A DNA stretch of 5,907 bases. Source: Planctomycetota bacterium (GTDB lineage Bacteria > Planctomycetota > Phycisphaerae > Sedimentisphaerales > Anaerobacaceae). A program made the position numbers and the translations under genes. The DNA lies in contig QNBZ01000093.1 of the NCBI GenBank assembly GCA_003644295.1, positions 1 to 5,907 of the forward strand, read 5' to 3'. The notes under the pieces are model-generated. The model searched no databases and was not told the DNA's origin. It saw only the letters and a list, made by a program, of their open reading frames with translations. The first letter of the stretch is position 1. Each line of letters begins with the position of its first letter. Below are positions 1 to 5,907 of the stretch, piece after piece.

Positions 1-100
1 AAGAGATGACTTGGGTGAAAACCATAAAGATAATCAGATGAACAACTTAAAAATATATTTGACATAAAACACGCTTTCAGAGATGACATTTTTTCAACAG

Positions 101-128
101 AGCAATAGAAGGTCTATGCTAATTTTTT
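101..128 (+). terminator. Possible plus-strand intrinsic terminator, convergent to pyrE
   Basis: AGC-ATAGA (101-109, with A104 bulged) can pair with TCTAT-GCT (113-120) around an AGG loop, and six T follow at 123-128. The T-run follows the hairpin only on the plus strand, so it would stop transcription entering from the left edge toward pyrE. The stem is AT-rich and short, and no plus-strand gene is certain. This is a weak call. No clear minus-strand terminator for pyrE is visible in 1-118. Confidence 0.3.
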
Positions 129-643
129 ATACCGAGGTCGGATTTTGTTAGTATGGACTCGAATTTATAGCCGGCTTGGGTGATATTCTCTTCGGCTCCT
201 TGCATGCGGTCGATTACGCAGACGATTTTTTTGACCGTTGCGCCGGCTTCGGTAATAACTTTTGCCGCCTCAAGAACCTGTCCGCCGGTAGTGGCAATAT
301 CTTCAACCAGCAGTACCACATCGCCGGGCTTTAAGAGGCCCTCGACTAATTTTCCTGTGCCGTAGCCCTTTTTGCTGTTGCGAATGATTACCCAGTTCTT
401 GCCGGTTTGCATCGCTGTCGCAGCAGCCAACGCCACGCCGCCGAGTTCGGCGCCTGCGATTACGGTAACATCATCGGTAATGTATTTCGCAAATTCTTCG
501 CCGAGGGCTTTGAGTATATCCGGGCAGGTCTCGAAAAGATATTTGTCGAGATAGTATTTGCTCCGCTTCCCGCTGCGAAGGACAAAATCACCTTCCAGAT
601 AAGCAGTTTCTCTAATACGCTTTATCAGTTCGTCTCTGGTCAT
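119..643 (-). CDS. pyrE: Orotate phosphoribosyltransferase
   Basis: This enzyme joins orotate to PRPP to make orotidine 5'-monophosphate, the fifth step of pyrimidine synthesis, and works as a cytoplasmic dimer. The 174 residues show the N-terminal FVLRSGKRSKYYLDKY (20-35), which contributes to orotate and phosphate binding, and AGAELGGVALA (63-73). The flexible catalytic loop IIRNSKKGYGTGKLVEG (86-102) is followed by the PRPP-binding signature VLLVEDIATTGGQ (110-122). The protein is shorter than E. coli PyrE (213 residues) but similar to the compact forms of many bacteria and archaea. In the loop, the usual R-K-x-x-K-x-H reads R-N-x-x-K-x-Y. Tyr at the last place also occurs in the eukaryotic UMP synthase loop, while Asn in place of the first loop Lys is less usual. 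The ATG at 641-643 is the only sensible start, and its ribosome binding site overlaps the heptamer array. The stop is TAG. Confidence 0.95.
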   Translation of the reverse strand: MTRDELIKRIRETAYLEGDFVLRSGKRSKYYLDKYLFETCPDILKALGEEFAKYITDDVTVIAGAELGGVALAAATAMQTGKNWVIIRNSKKGYGTGKLVEGLLKPGDVVLLVEDIATTGGQVLEAAKVITEAGATVKKIVCVIDRMQGAEENITQAGYKFESILTKSDLGIKN

Positions 644-645
644 CG

Positions 646-680
646 CTCGATTCTCGATTCTTGATACTCAATACTCGGTT
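646..680 (-). repeat. Five tandem heptamer repeats upstream of pyrE
   Basis: On the plus strand the units are CTCGATT (646-652), CTCGATT (653-659), CTTGATA (660-666), CTCAATA (667-673) and CTCGGTT (674-680). The last three differ from the first two by two, two and one bases. On the coding strand the units read roughly AATCGAG and end two bases before the pyrE ATG. The GAG of the second-closest unit lies about nine bases from the ATG and could serve as the ribosome binding site. The array resembles short tandemly repeated repetitive (STRR) heptamers described in cyanobacteria. Whether it is dispersed in this genome cannot be seen here. Confidence 0.75.
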
Positions 681-709
681 TGCCTCTTTTACGAGCATCA
701 AGTTACGAC

Positions 710-2143
710 TTATACTTTAAGTTCCACTTTTTTGTTGAGTTCTTTACGATATTTTCTACGGATTGGCTCGACTATACTTTTTATAAATTCATTGACCTGC
801 TGCGGTGCTCTGCCGATGTAATTTTTCGGATTTAAGACGCTTTCAAAATCAACTTTTCTAAAAGCAATATCGGCCTTTAGCCGGTTAATCAAATCATTCG
901 GTTTGCCAAATTGTTTTACCTGCGCCGAAGCGGCGTGTGAATGCAGCCGAATCTTCTCGTGTAATTCCTGCCGATTGCCGCCGTTTTTTACTGCTGCCAT
1001 TAAGATATTTTCAGTAGCCATAAACGGCAGCTCGGCGGCAACACGAGCGGCTATTACCTTCGGATAAACGACCAGTCCATCCAATACGTTAATAAGTATT
1101 TCCAGAATTCCATCAACAGCTAAAAATGCTTCCGGAATTACCACCCTTCTGTTTGCAGAATCGTCAAGCGTTCTTTCCAGCCATTGTTCGGAAGCGGTCA
1201 TCGGCGGACTGGAAGCCAGCGTCAGAACCAATCGGCTAAGAGCAGTTACTCTCTCACACCGCATCGGATTTCTCTTATAAGCCATTGCCGATGAGCCGAC
1301 CTGTGATTTCTCAAACGGCTCTTCGATTTCTTTCAGATTGGCGAGCAGCCGAAGGTCGTTGCATAATTTGTGGGCTGACTGTGCTGTCGTAGCAAGACAG
1401 TTCACAACGAGCGTATCAATTTTCCGCTGATATGTCTGGCCGCTAACGGCGCAGATTTTTTTGAAGCCGAAGGCGGTGGCAACGGCTTTATCGAGCTGCT
1501 TAACCTTGTTGTGCTTGCCGTCGAAGAGAGCCAGAAAAGATGCCTGTGTGCCGGTGGTGCCTTTGGCGCCTCGAAATTGTAACGTGTCAAGTCGATGCTC
1601 GATTTCCCGCAGGTCGGTTACAAATTCATAGCACCACATAGTTGCCCTTTTGCCGACAGTGGTCAACTGGGCCGGCTGAAAATGTGTAAAACCCAGCGTG
1701 GCTAATGAGCGATACTTCTTCGCGAATTTGGCTAATAGATTTATTACTGTCGCCAATTTGCCGGCTGTTATTTGCATCGCTTCTCGCATAATTATCAAAT
1801 CGGCGTTATCACCTACGAAGCAGCTTGTAGCGCCGAGATGAATAATTGGTGCCGCTTTCGGCGCAGCATCGGCGAAGGTGTGGATGTGAGCTACAACATC
1901 GTGGCGAAATTTTCTTTCGTAGTGGTCGGCTTTGTTGAAATCAATATCATCGAGGTGTTGCGCCATTTGGTTGAGCTGGGATTGTTTTATATTAAGGCCG
2001 AGCTTTTTCTGCGCCTTTGCCAGTTCCAGCCAGAGCCGGCGCCACGTGCTGAACTTCTTTTGAGCACCGAAAAGCTCAGCCATCTCTTTTGAGGCATTTC
2101 GCTCTACTAAAGGACTGGCATACAGAGTTTTGTTATTTGCCAT
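710..2143 (-). CDS. purB: Adenylosuccinate lyase (eukaryote-like type)
   Basis: This homotetrameric cytoplasmic enzyme of the fumarase/aspartase superfamily acts twice in purine synthesis. It cleaves SAICAR to AICAR and adenylosuccinate to AMP, releasing fumarate each time. The 477 residues include RHDVVAHIHTF (80-90) and HLGATSCFVGDN (102-113). TLGFTHFQPAQLTTVGKR starts near 149 and carries the general-acid His154; KGTTGTQASF (194-203) follows. The superfamily signature GSSAMAYKRNPMR (283-295) supplies the catalytic serine, and ERTLDDSANRR (323-333) follows. Compared from memory with the human enzyme, these blocks are nearly identical in order and wording, and the AYKRNPMR form matches the yeast one. 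Common bacterial types instead have PHKRNPI (B. subtilis) or PHKVNPI (E. coli). The length fits the family and no key residue is missing. The start is supported by an AGGA site eight bases upstream and overlaps the previous gene by 11 bases. pyrE follows after 66 bases. Confidence 0.97.
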   Translation of the reverse strand: MANNKTLYASPLVERNASKEMAELFGAQKKFSTWRRLWLELAKAQKKLGLNIKQSQLNQMAQHLDDIDFNKADHYERKFRHDVVAHIHTFADAAPKAAPIIHLGATSCFVGDNADLIIMREAMQITAGKLATVINLLAKFAKKYRSLATLGFTHFQPAQLTTVGKRATMWCYEFVTDLREIEHRLDTLQFRGAKGTTGTQASFLALFDGKHNKVKQLDKAVATAFGFKKICAVSGQTYQRKIDTLVVNCLATTAQSAHKLCNDLRLLANLKEIEEPFEKSQVGSSAMAYKRNPMRCERVTALSRLVLTLASSPPMTASEQWLERTLDDSANRRVVIPEAFLAVDGILEILINVLDGLVVYPKVIAARVAAELPFMATENILMAAVKNGGNRQELHEKIRLHSHAASAQVKQFGKPNDLINRLKADIAFRKVDFESVLNPKNYIGRAPQQVNEFIKSIVEPIRRKYRKELNKKVELKV

Positions 2144-3104
2144 TTGTTTTTTCCTGTCGTTTTTTTAATAATCGCTCGATTTCTTCGGCATCTTCATCGG
2201 CGAGCCGCCAATCCGCAGCCGGTGCGGTTTCGGCAATCTGGTCGGGCCTTCTTGCGCCAACGATAGCGGCTGTAACCTCACTTCGGCGCAGCACCCAGCT
2301 AATCGCTAATTGAGCTAAAGTCCTGTCGTTGCGCTCGGCGATACGCCGCAGTTGCTTTACGAGTTCCAATGTTGCGCTGAAGTTCGGCTCCTGAAAATCA
2401 GGACTTTTTTTACGATGGTCGTCCGGCGGCAGGTTCGCCAATCGTTCGTGGCTGAAGCTGCCTGTGAGCAGGCCCCTTTGCATCGGGCTGTATGCGACAA
2501 CGCCGATATCATTTTGAGAGCAATAGCCCAGAAGCTCATCCTCGACATCGCGGTGTAGCATACTGTATGGCGGCTGAAGTGAAGCAACCGGGTGAATTCG
2601 CTGTACGCGTTTGATTTGCTCAACGCTGAAGTTTGATACGCCTATGTATCTTACTTTGCCTTCATCAGCCAGCCGTGCCATTTCTTCCCAGCCATGCTCA
2701 ATATCTTCATCCGGCTCGGGCCAGTGCATCTGGTAAAGGTCTATTACATCTACGCCGAGCCGCTTCAAGCTGGCGTGACATTCCTGGCGGATACTTTCTT
2801 TTTTGAGGCAAGCTATCCTTTGGCTTGCCCCGCTCCAGGTCAAGCCGCACTTGGTTGCGATAAGTGGCTTGTCTTTTGTTTGTTTGAGCGCTTTGCCGAC
2901 AAGTTCTTCGGAATGGCCGAGGCCATAGATAGGCGCCGTATCGAGCCAGTTAATTCCGTGGTCTATTGCGGCAAGGATTGTCCGAATTGCTTCATTGTCG
3001 TCCTGCGGTCCCCAGCCGAACTGCCAGGGTCCGCCGATTGCCCATGTTCCCAGCCCGATGGCGGTCAGTTCCAAATCCGTATAGCCGAGTTTTCTTGTCC
3101 GCAT
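2133..3104 (-). CDS. Aldo/keto reductase
   Basis: This 323-residue cytoplasmic oxidoreductase reduces aldehydes or ketones with a nicotinamide cofactor, usually NADPH, on a TIM-barrel fold. The full catalytic tetrad is visible: D55 and Y60 in NWLDTAPIYG, K85 in IATKCG, and H127 in YQMHWP. Further family marks are AIGLGTWAIGG (15-25), YIGVSNF (153-159) and the C-terminal cofactor loop IVGARRPDQIAE (281-292). The length and the LDTAPIYGLGHSEELVGKALK segment resemble the bacterial IolS/YhdN (AKR11-like) group, but the substrate is unknown. The start lies 36 bases after the endonuclease stop. The only upstream purine match is GAG four bases from the ATG, a weak ribosome binding site. No terminator is seen in that gap, so read-through from the restriction-modification promoter is possible. 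Its last 11 bases overlap the purB start in another frame. Family assignment is secure; the physiological role is open. Confidence 0.92.
   Translation of the reverse strand: MRTRKLGYTDLELTAIGLGTWAIGGPWQFGWGPQDDNEAIRTILAAIDHGINWLDTAPIYGLGHSEELVGKALKQTKDKPLIATKCGLTWSGASQRIACLKKESIRQECHASLKRLGVDVIDLYQMHWPEPDEDIEHGWEEMARLADEGKVRYIGVSNFSVEQIKRVQRIHPVASLQPPYSMLHRDVEDELLGYCSQNDIGVVAYSPMQRGLLTGSFSHERLANLPPDDHRKKSPDFQEPNFSATLELVKQLRRIAERNDRTLAQLAISWVLRRSEVTAAIVGARRPDQIAETAPAADWRLADEDAEEIERLLKKRQEKTNGK
2152..2155 (-). promoter_or_regulatory. purB ribosome binding site inside the aldo/keto reductase gene
   Basis: AGGA on the minus strand lies eight bases before the purB ATG (2141-2143), within the last codons of the upstream gene. 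The aldo/keto reductase stop (TAA, 2133-2135) falls just after the purB start. The arrangement is typical of translational coupling and supports this ATG as the start. Confidence 0.6.
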
Positions 3105-3140
3105 AATCTCAAAATCAGAACATATCAGTTTGTTAGAGTG

Positions 3141-3860
3141 TTATAAGTCTTCTTTGAGCAGACCTTTGAATATTTCGACAGCTTTTACTATGCTGAATGG
3201 CTGTAGTTCTTTGAAGAATTCTGGCTTGTGAATTGGTCTTTTTACCTTTCGCTCGCCCTCCAGAAGCGTAATGACAATCAAATCGACATCAAAGTATGAC
3301 ATCAAGGTATGAGTAGGAAAGCTGCCGAGAGTAATACTTTTGCTGATTTTTGAATAATCCCCTCCCAATTGACTTTCCAACTGGAAGAGGACACAAGATA
3401 AACTCGAGTAAACCTGCCGAAGAAGTGTAAAATCAACAAGAATTCTTTTCATCATAGCATTTTCAGCATAGGCCTTGCACTCAACTCCAATCACAAATTT
3501 ATTGTCAATATGGACATGTATGTCAGTTTTTAGGTTATAATAACACTCACTAATATTTTTCTGTATATATTCTTTGATTTCCGGCGTTTTAATATTTTTT
3601 ATATACCGCTTATTAATTGGTATTTTTATGACCTTTTTTTTGAGTGAAAGTCTGCCTTTATCACCTCCGAGTTCTTTCCACGCAATTTCGACAATATTTT
3701 TTGCTATGCTCTCGACTAATATCCCTTTGCCAGCCCTTACGACTCCTCCGTAAGCCCGTTCATCATTGTTATGCGCTTCTTCATCAATACCTTTTACCAA
3801 CAGGTTATAAGCATCTATCAGCTTTTGCATATCTGGAGAGGGTTTTTTACTGATAGCCAT
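3141..3860 (-). CDS. Probable Type II restriction endonuclease, family not recognised
   Basis: I do not recognise this 239-residue protein by family. Its position, 26 bases after a stand-alone DNA methyltransferase and on the same strand, is where a Type II restriction enzyme is expected. The sequence shows a PD-(D/E)xK-like core: TD at 112-113, then a beta-strand pattern (IHVHIDNKFVIGV), then E127-C-K129. D113, E127 and K129 would be the metal-binding and catalytic residues. A helix AENAMMKRILVDFTLLRQV (132-150) follows, as in many such nucleases. Other notable segments are GKGILVESIAKNIVEIAW (44-61), QLESQLGGDYS (160-170) and SYFDVDLIVITLLEGERKV (188-206). There is no signal peptide or membrane segment. 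AGGAG (3866-3870) lies five bases before the ATG, which supports this start. The stop is TAA. Codons are AT-rich, like those of the methyltransferase, and the gene carries an A8 run near residue 74. The nuclease role is an inference from context and motif; the reading frame is secure. Confidence 0.72.
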   Translation of the reverse strand: MAISKKPSPDMQKLIDAYNLLVKGIDEEAHNNDERAYGGVVRAGKGILVESIAKNIVEIAWKELGGDKGRLSLKKKVIKIPINKRYIKNIKTPEIKEYIQKNISECYYNLKTDIHVHIDNKFVIGVECKAYAENAMMKRILVDFTLLRQVYSSLSCVLFQLESQLGGDYSKISKSITLGSFPTHTLMSYFDVDLIVITLLEGERKVKRPIHKPEFFKELQPFSIVKAVEIFKGLLKEDL

Positions 3861-3886
3861 GTATTCTCCTATTGGTTTATTGGTTT

Positions 3887-5038
3887 CTAAAACAAAGTGG
3901 AAAATGTCCGTTGTTCTGCGATATGAGAGTATTTTTCAGATATATCAATCCCTAAAAAGTGCCGCCCAAATTTTCTGGCGACCAGTGTCGTTGTTCCTAC
4001 TCCGTTAAAAGGGTCTAATATTACGTCATTTTGGAAGCTAAATAACTTCAAAGCTCTTTCAACAAGCTCTTCGGGGAACATAGCTGGATGGTCGTATTCT
4101 TTCATATTTCGTTCGGGTGCGATTGACCATTTAGCAGTCACCCATTTTTTGAATTCATCGCTGTTGATATCTATATCATCTTTTCTACCGCATTTTTTAA
4201 GTGTCCCTTTTACAAAAACCTCCAAAAATTCCCACGTGTATTTAAGATACGGGTTGCTCGGACTTTTCCAGCTTCCCCAAGCGGTGTATTTACAATTATA
4301 GTTATTTTTTTCCCATAAAATCTCAGCTTTCCATATCATTTTCTTTTTTATGAAAAAGTTGCTGATAAGATGGTGACTTGGTATATAATCAGAGAAAAGA
4401 GGTTGTATATTTATTATTATTCTACCGCTGAATTTTGTTACTCTTATGCACTGCTCTAATATAGCAAAAAGCTTGTTAAAATAATTTTCCCATATATGGT
4501 CATCATCTGTGGATGTGTAGTCCAAACCAAAGTTATACGGCGGTGATGTAAAAACCATATCAATACAATTATCAGGCAGTTTTCTCAAAACTTCTTCGCT
4601 GTCTCCGCATATTATTTTATCGGAAAAACACTCCGGCAGAGAATTGTTTTCTTTCTTGAAATTATTGTCTGCGGCATAGAAGTGAATGCCTCTTTTTTGC
4701 TCTTTCTTTTTTCTATTTTTTACTTTTCTTTCTTTATTGTAACCCACAAATAACCGCTTTTGCCCTTTTAGGCCGTAACTCTTTATACCTTCAATTTTAT
4801 GAACAAGCCCTTCAAAAGGATTGTTTTGCTTATCCAAATGATGTTTTTGCGACAAACTGGTTATTGCTTTTCTCAGCTCGGTTACATCAACAACTTTAAG
4901 ATGTGCTATAAGCTTTTTACTGCGATAGTCTATGTTTATCTCGTCGGCAGGGAATTTGTGGCGAAACTCTGTGATGAAACGGAATTCTTTGTCCCCGAAA
5001 TCTTTTTTTGCATCAACTTCAATAAGCTTGCTTTGCAT
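3887..5038 (-). CDS. Beta-class DNA methyltransferase (probably N4-cytosine) of a Type II restriction-modification system
   Basis: This 383-residue protein transfers a methyl group from S-adenosylmethionine to an exocyclic amino group in DNA, protecting host sites from the partner nuclease. Motifs occur in beta-class order. The catalytic motif IV TSPPY is at 164-168, preceded by GDSEEVLRKLPDNCIDMV. A WGSWKSPSNPY segment at 254-264 is typical of this class, HPAMFPEELVERAL at 317-330 is motif X, and the SAM-binding DPFNGVGTT at 342-350 is motif I, followed by GIDIS (363-367). SPPY rather than DPPY favours N4-cytosine, although some N6-adenine enzymes also have SPPY. Residues 1 to about 140 are an extra N-terminal region that I do not recognise. 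It includes a very basic stretch at 101-117 (NKERKVKNRKKKEQKRG). The gene has its own promoter and a GAGGG ribosome binding site, is AT-rich, and is followed 26 bases later by the probable endonuclease. The target sequence cannot be read from the protein. Confidence 0.9.
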   Translation of the reverse strand: MQSKLIEVDAKKDFGDKEFRFITEFRHKFPADEINIDYRSKKLIAHLKVVDVTELRKAITSLSQKHHLDKQNNPFEGLVHKIEGIKSYGLKGQKRLFVGYNKERKVKNRKKKEQKRGIHFYAADNNFKKENNSLPECFSDKIICGDSEEVLRKLPDNCIDMVFTSPPYNFGLDYTSTDDDHIWENYFNKLFAILEQCIRVTKFSGRIIINIQPLFSDYIPSHHLISNFFIKKKMIWKAEILWEKNNYNCKYTAWGSWKSPSNPYLKYTWEFLEVFVKGTLKKCGRKDDIDINSDEFKKWVTAKWSIAPERNMKEYDHPAMFPEELVERALKLFSFQNDVILDPFNGVGTTTLVARKFGRHFLGIDISEKYSHIAEQRTFSTLF

Positions 5039-5075
5039 TTTTATCCCTCAGCGAAAAACATCTTTTATTATAGCA
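5039..5075 (-). promoter_or_regulatory. Extended -10 promoter and RBS for the restriction-modification pair
   Basis: Read on the minus strand, the sequence contains TGCTATAAT (5067-5075), a perfect TATAAT with the TGn extension. No good TTGACA lies 16-18 bases upstream, which fits an extended -10 promoter. Transcription would start near 5060, giving a leader of about 22 bases. GAGGG (5045-5049) is six bases before the ATG at 5036-5038, a strong ribosome binding site that fixes the methyltransferase start. The -10 box lies in an imperfect palindrome, ATTAT-GCT-ATAAT (5067-5079). That could be an operator, but no regulator is known here. The promoter is inferred from motifs only. Confidence 0.6.
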
Positions 5076-5105
5076 TAATCACGGGAAAGAGAAATTTTTA
5101 ATTGT

Positions 5106-5907
5106 TCACCAGCCAGCAAGGGAAAGTGCATCGCTTACCGCTTCGTTCCAAAAGTTCGGGTTTTTGAGGTATTGCTTGAGCATTATCGCTGCTGTAACGC
5201 CGTCGCCGACGGCTGTGGCTAATTGCATAGTCGCTCCGATCCTGCAATCGCCGGCTGCGAAAACGCCAGGAACACTGGTTCTGAGATATGCGCAGTCGCA
5301 CCTGATAAATCCATTGCCGGTCAGCTTCACAAAGCCCTTTAAGAAGTCCGTATTCGGCGTCATACCGATAAATATAAATACGCCGTCACAGGGATACTCT
5401 TCTTCTTCAGCGGTTTTTACATTTTTGAGCCGGGCCGATTGCACCCTGTCGTCGCCCTCTATGGCGGTCGCTACGGTATTATACTTTATAATAAGATTTG
5501 AGTTCGGCTCATTGGCCTTTTGCAAAAGCTCATCAATGATGACTCCGGTCGCTCTGAATTCGTCTCTGCGGTGTATAAGAGTTACCTTCTCAGCGAACTT
5601 TGTCAGGTGCAGGGTTTCTTCGAGAGCGGTATTGCCGCCGCCGATAGCGACGACGTGTTTGCCTTTGAAGAAGGGGGCATCGCAGGTTCCGCAATAGCTG
5701 ACGCCGGCTCCGGCATTGCGGAACTTTTCTTCACCGGGAATACCGAGTTTGCGGTAGTCGCTGCCGGGGGACAAGATGACAGCTCTTGCGGTGTATTTAT
5801 CACCGTCGCAATTAACTGCGATACTGCCGTCAGGCAGTTTCTCCAGAGCGCTAACCTCGATGCCTGTTTCTATCACTGTCCCGAAGCTCTGAGCCTGCTT
5901 TTTCATC
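5106..5907 (-). CDS. trxB: Thioredoxin reductase, C-terminal 266+ residues (5' end cut by window edge)
   Basis: This cytoplasmic FAD enzyme passes electrons from NADPH to thioredoxin. The visible part shows, in fragment numbering, the redox-active CGTC at 72-75 in the context GVSYCGTCDAPFF, and the pyridine-nucleotide loop GGGNTALEE at 89-97. HRRDEFRA at 112-119 is the basic motif that binds the 2'-phosphate of NADPH, and FAAGDCRIGATMQLATAVGDG from about 216 is the C-terminal FAD segment. The first visible Met (5904-5906) is internal, because the usual N-terminal FAD-binding GxGxxG region is missing. Family members are about 305-320 residues, so roughly 40-50 residues lie beyond the right edge. 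The stop is TGA at 5106-5108. The methyltransferase begins 67 bases downstream, and no GC-rich terminator is visible between them. CGTCDA differs slightly from the common CATCDG, but both cysteines are present. The identification is firm. Confidence 0.95.
   Translation of the reverse strand, partial: MKKQAQSFGTVIETGIEVSALEKLPDGSIAVNCDGDKYTARAVILSPGSDYRKLGIPGEEKFRNAGAGVSYCGTCDAPFFKGKHVVAIGGGNTALEETLHLTKFAEKVTLIHRRDEFRATGVIIDELLQKANEPNSNLIIKYNTVATAIEGDDRVQSARLKNVKTAEEEEYPCDGVFIFIGMTPNTDFLKGFVKLTGNGFIRCDCAYLRTSVPGVFAAGDCRIGATMQLATAVGDGVTAAIMLKQYLKNPNFWNEAVSDALSLAGW

Noticed and set aside
2..87. Direct 9-base repeat AGAGATGAC at 2-10 and 79-87.
   Set aside because: It is short, has only two copies and no associated mobile-element feature. 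Chance is the simplest explanation.
59..87. TTGACA at 59-64 as a plus-strand -35 box.
   Set aside because: The hexamer 17 bases downstream (GATGAC) is not a credible -10 box, and no plus-strand gene follows.
2694..3146. A plus-strand open frame of 150 codons opposite the aldo/keto reductase gene.
   Set aside because: It lies wholly antisense to a gene with complete catalytic residues and has no recognisable domain. It is a shadow frame, as are the long plus-strand frames at 5164-5697 and 1772-2092.
3634..3641. A8 homopolymer (T8 on the plus strand) in the endonuclease gene, and T7 runs at 4305-4311 and 5003-5009 in the methyltransferase gene, considered as phase-variation switches.
   Set aside because: The frames are intact, the genes are AT-rich and lysine-rich, and runs of 7-8 are expected by chance. 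There is no evidence of slippage.
3871..3886. Two adjacent copies of ATTGGTTT between the methyltransferase and endonuclease genes.
   Set aside because: A two-copy octamer in an AT-rich 26-base gap has no clear function and looks like a minor duplication.

Overview
The window is bacterial and densely coded. All six genes lie on the minus strand, so transcription runs from high to low coordinates: a 5'-truncated thioredoxin reductase (trxB), a DNA methyltransferase, a probable restriction endonuclease, an aldo/keto reductase, adenylosuccinate lyase (purB) and orotate phosphoribosyltransferase (pyrE). Gaps are short (67, 26 and 36 bases, then an 11-base overlap, then 66 bases), and 118 bases follow pyrE at the left edge. 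No stretch over 300 bases lacks a gene. I saw no tRNA, rRNA, CRISPR array or transposase.

Housekeeping part. trxB (right edge) recycles thioredoxin with NADPH. PurB acts in purine synthesis and PyrE in pyrimidine synthesis, so the left half is partly a nucleotide-synthesis run. The aldo/keto reductase has a complete catalytic tetrad and overlaps purB by 11 bases. Its substrate cannot be read from sequence. PurB closely resembles the animal and fungal type of the enzyme (YKRNPMR signature) and not the usual B. subtilis or E. coli types.

Restriction-modification part (3141-5038). A beta-class amino-methyltransferase (TSPPY first, DPFNGVGTT last, probably N4-cytosine) carries an unusual N-terminal extension of about 140 residues. 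It is followed 26 bases later by a 239-residue protein that I do not recognise as a family. That protein has a PD-(D/E)xK-like D...ECK core, which together with its position suggests the cognate Type II endonuclease. The pair has its own extended -10 promoter, which overlaps a small palindrome. It is visibly more AT-rich than the genes on both sides, which suggests a horizontally acquired cassette placed among housekeeping genes. The order (methylase first) and good ribosome binding sites fit a functional unit.

Other points. Five tandem heptamers sit just before the pyrE start and resemble short tandemly repeated repetitive sequences. A weak plus-strand hairpin with a T-run at 101-128 may end a convergent gene lying off the left edge.

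Organism: only bacterial origin is secure. The eukaryote-like PurB and the heptamer repeat are compatible with Planctomycetota or a related group, but this is a weak inference.
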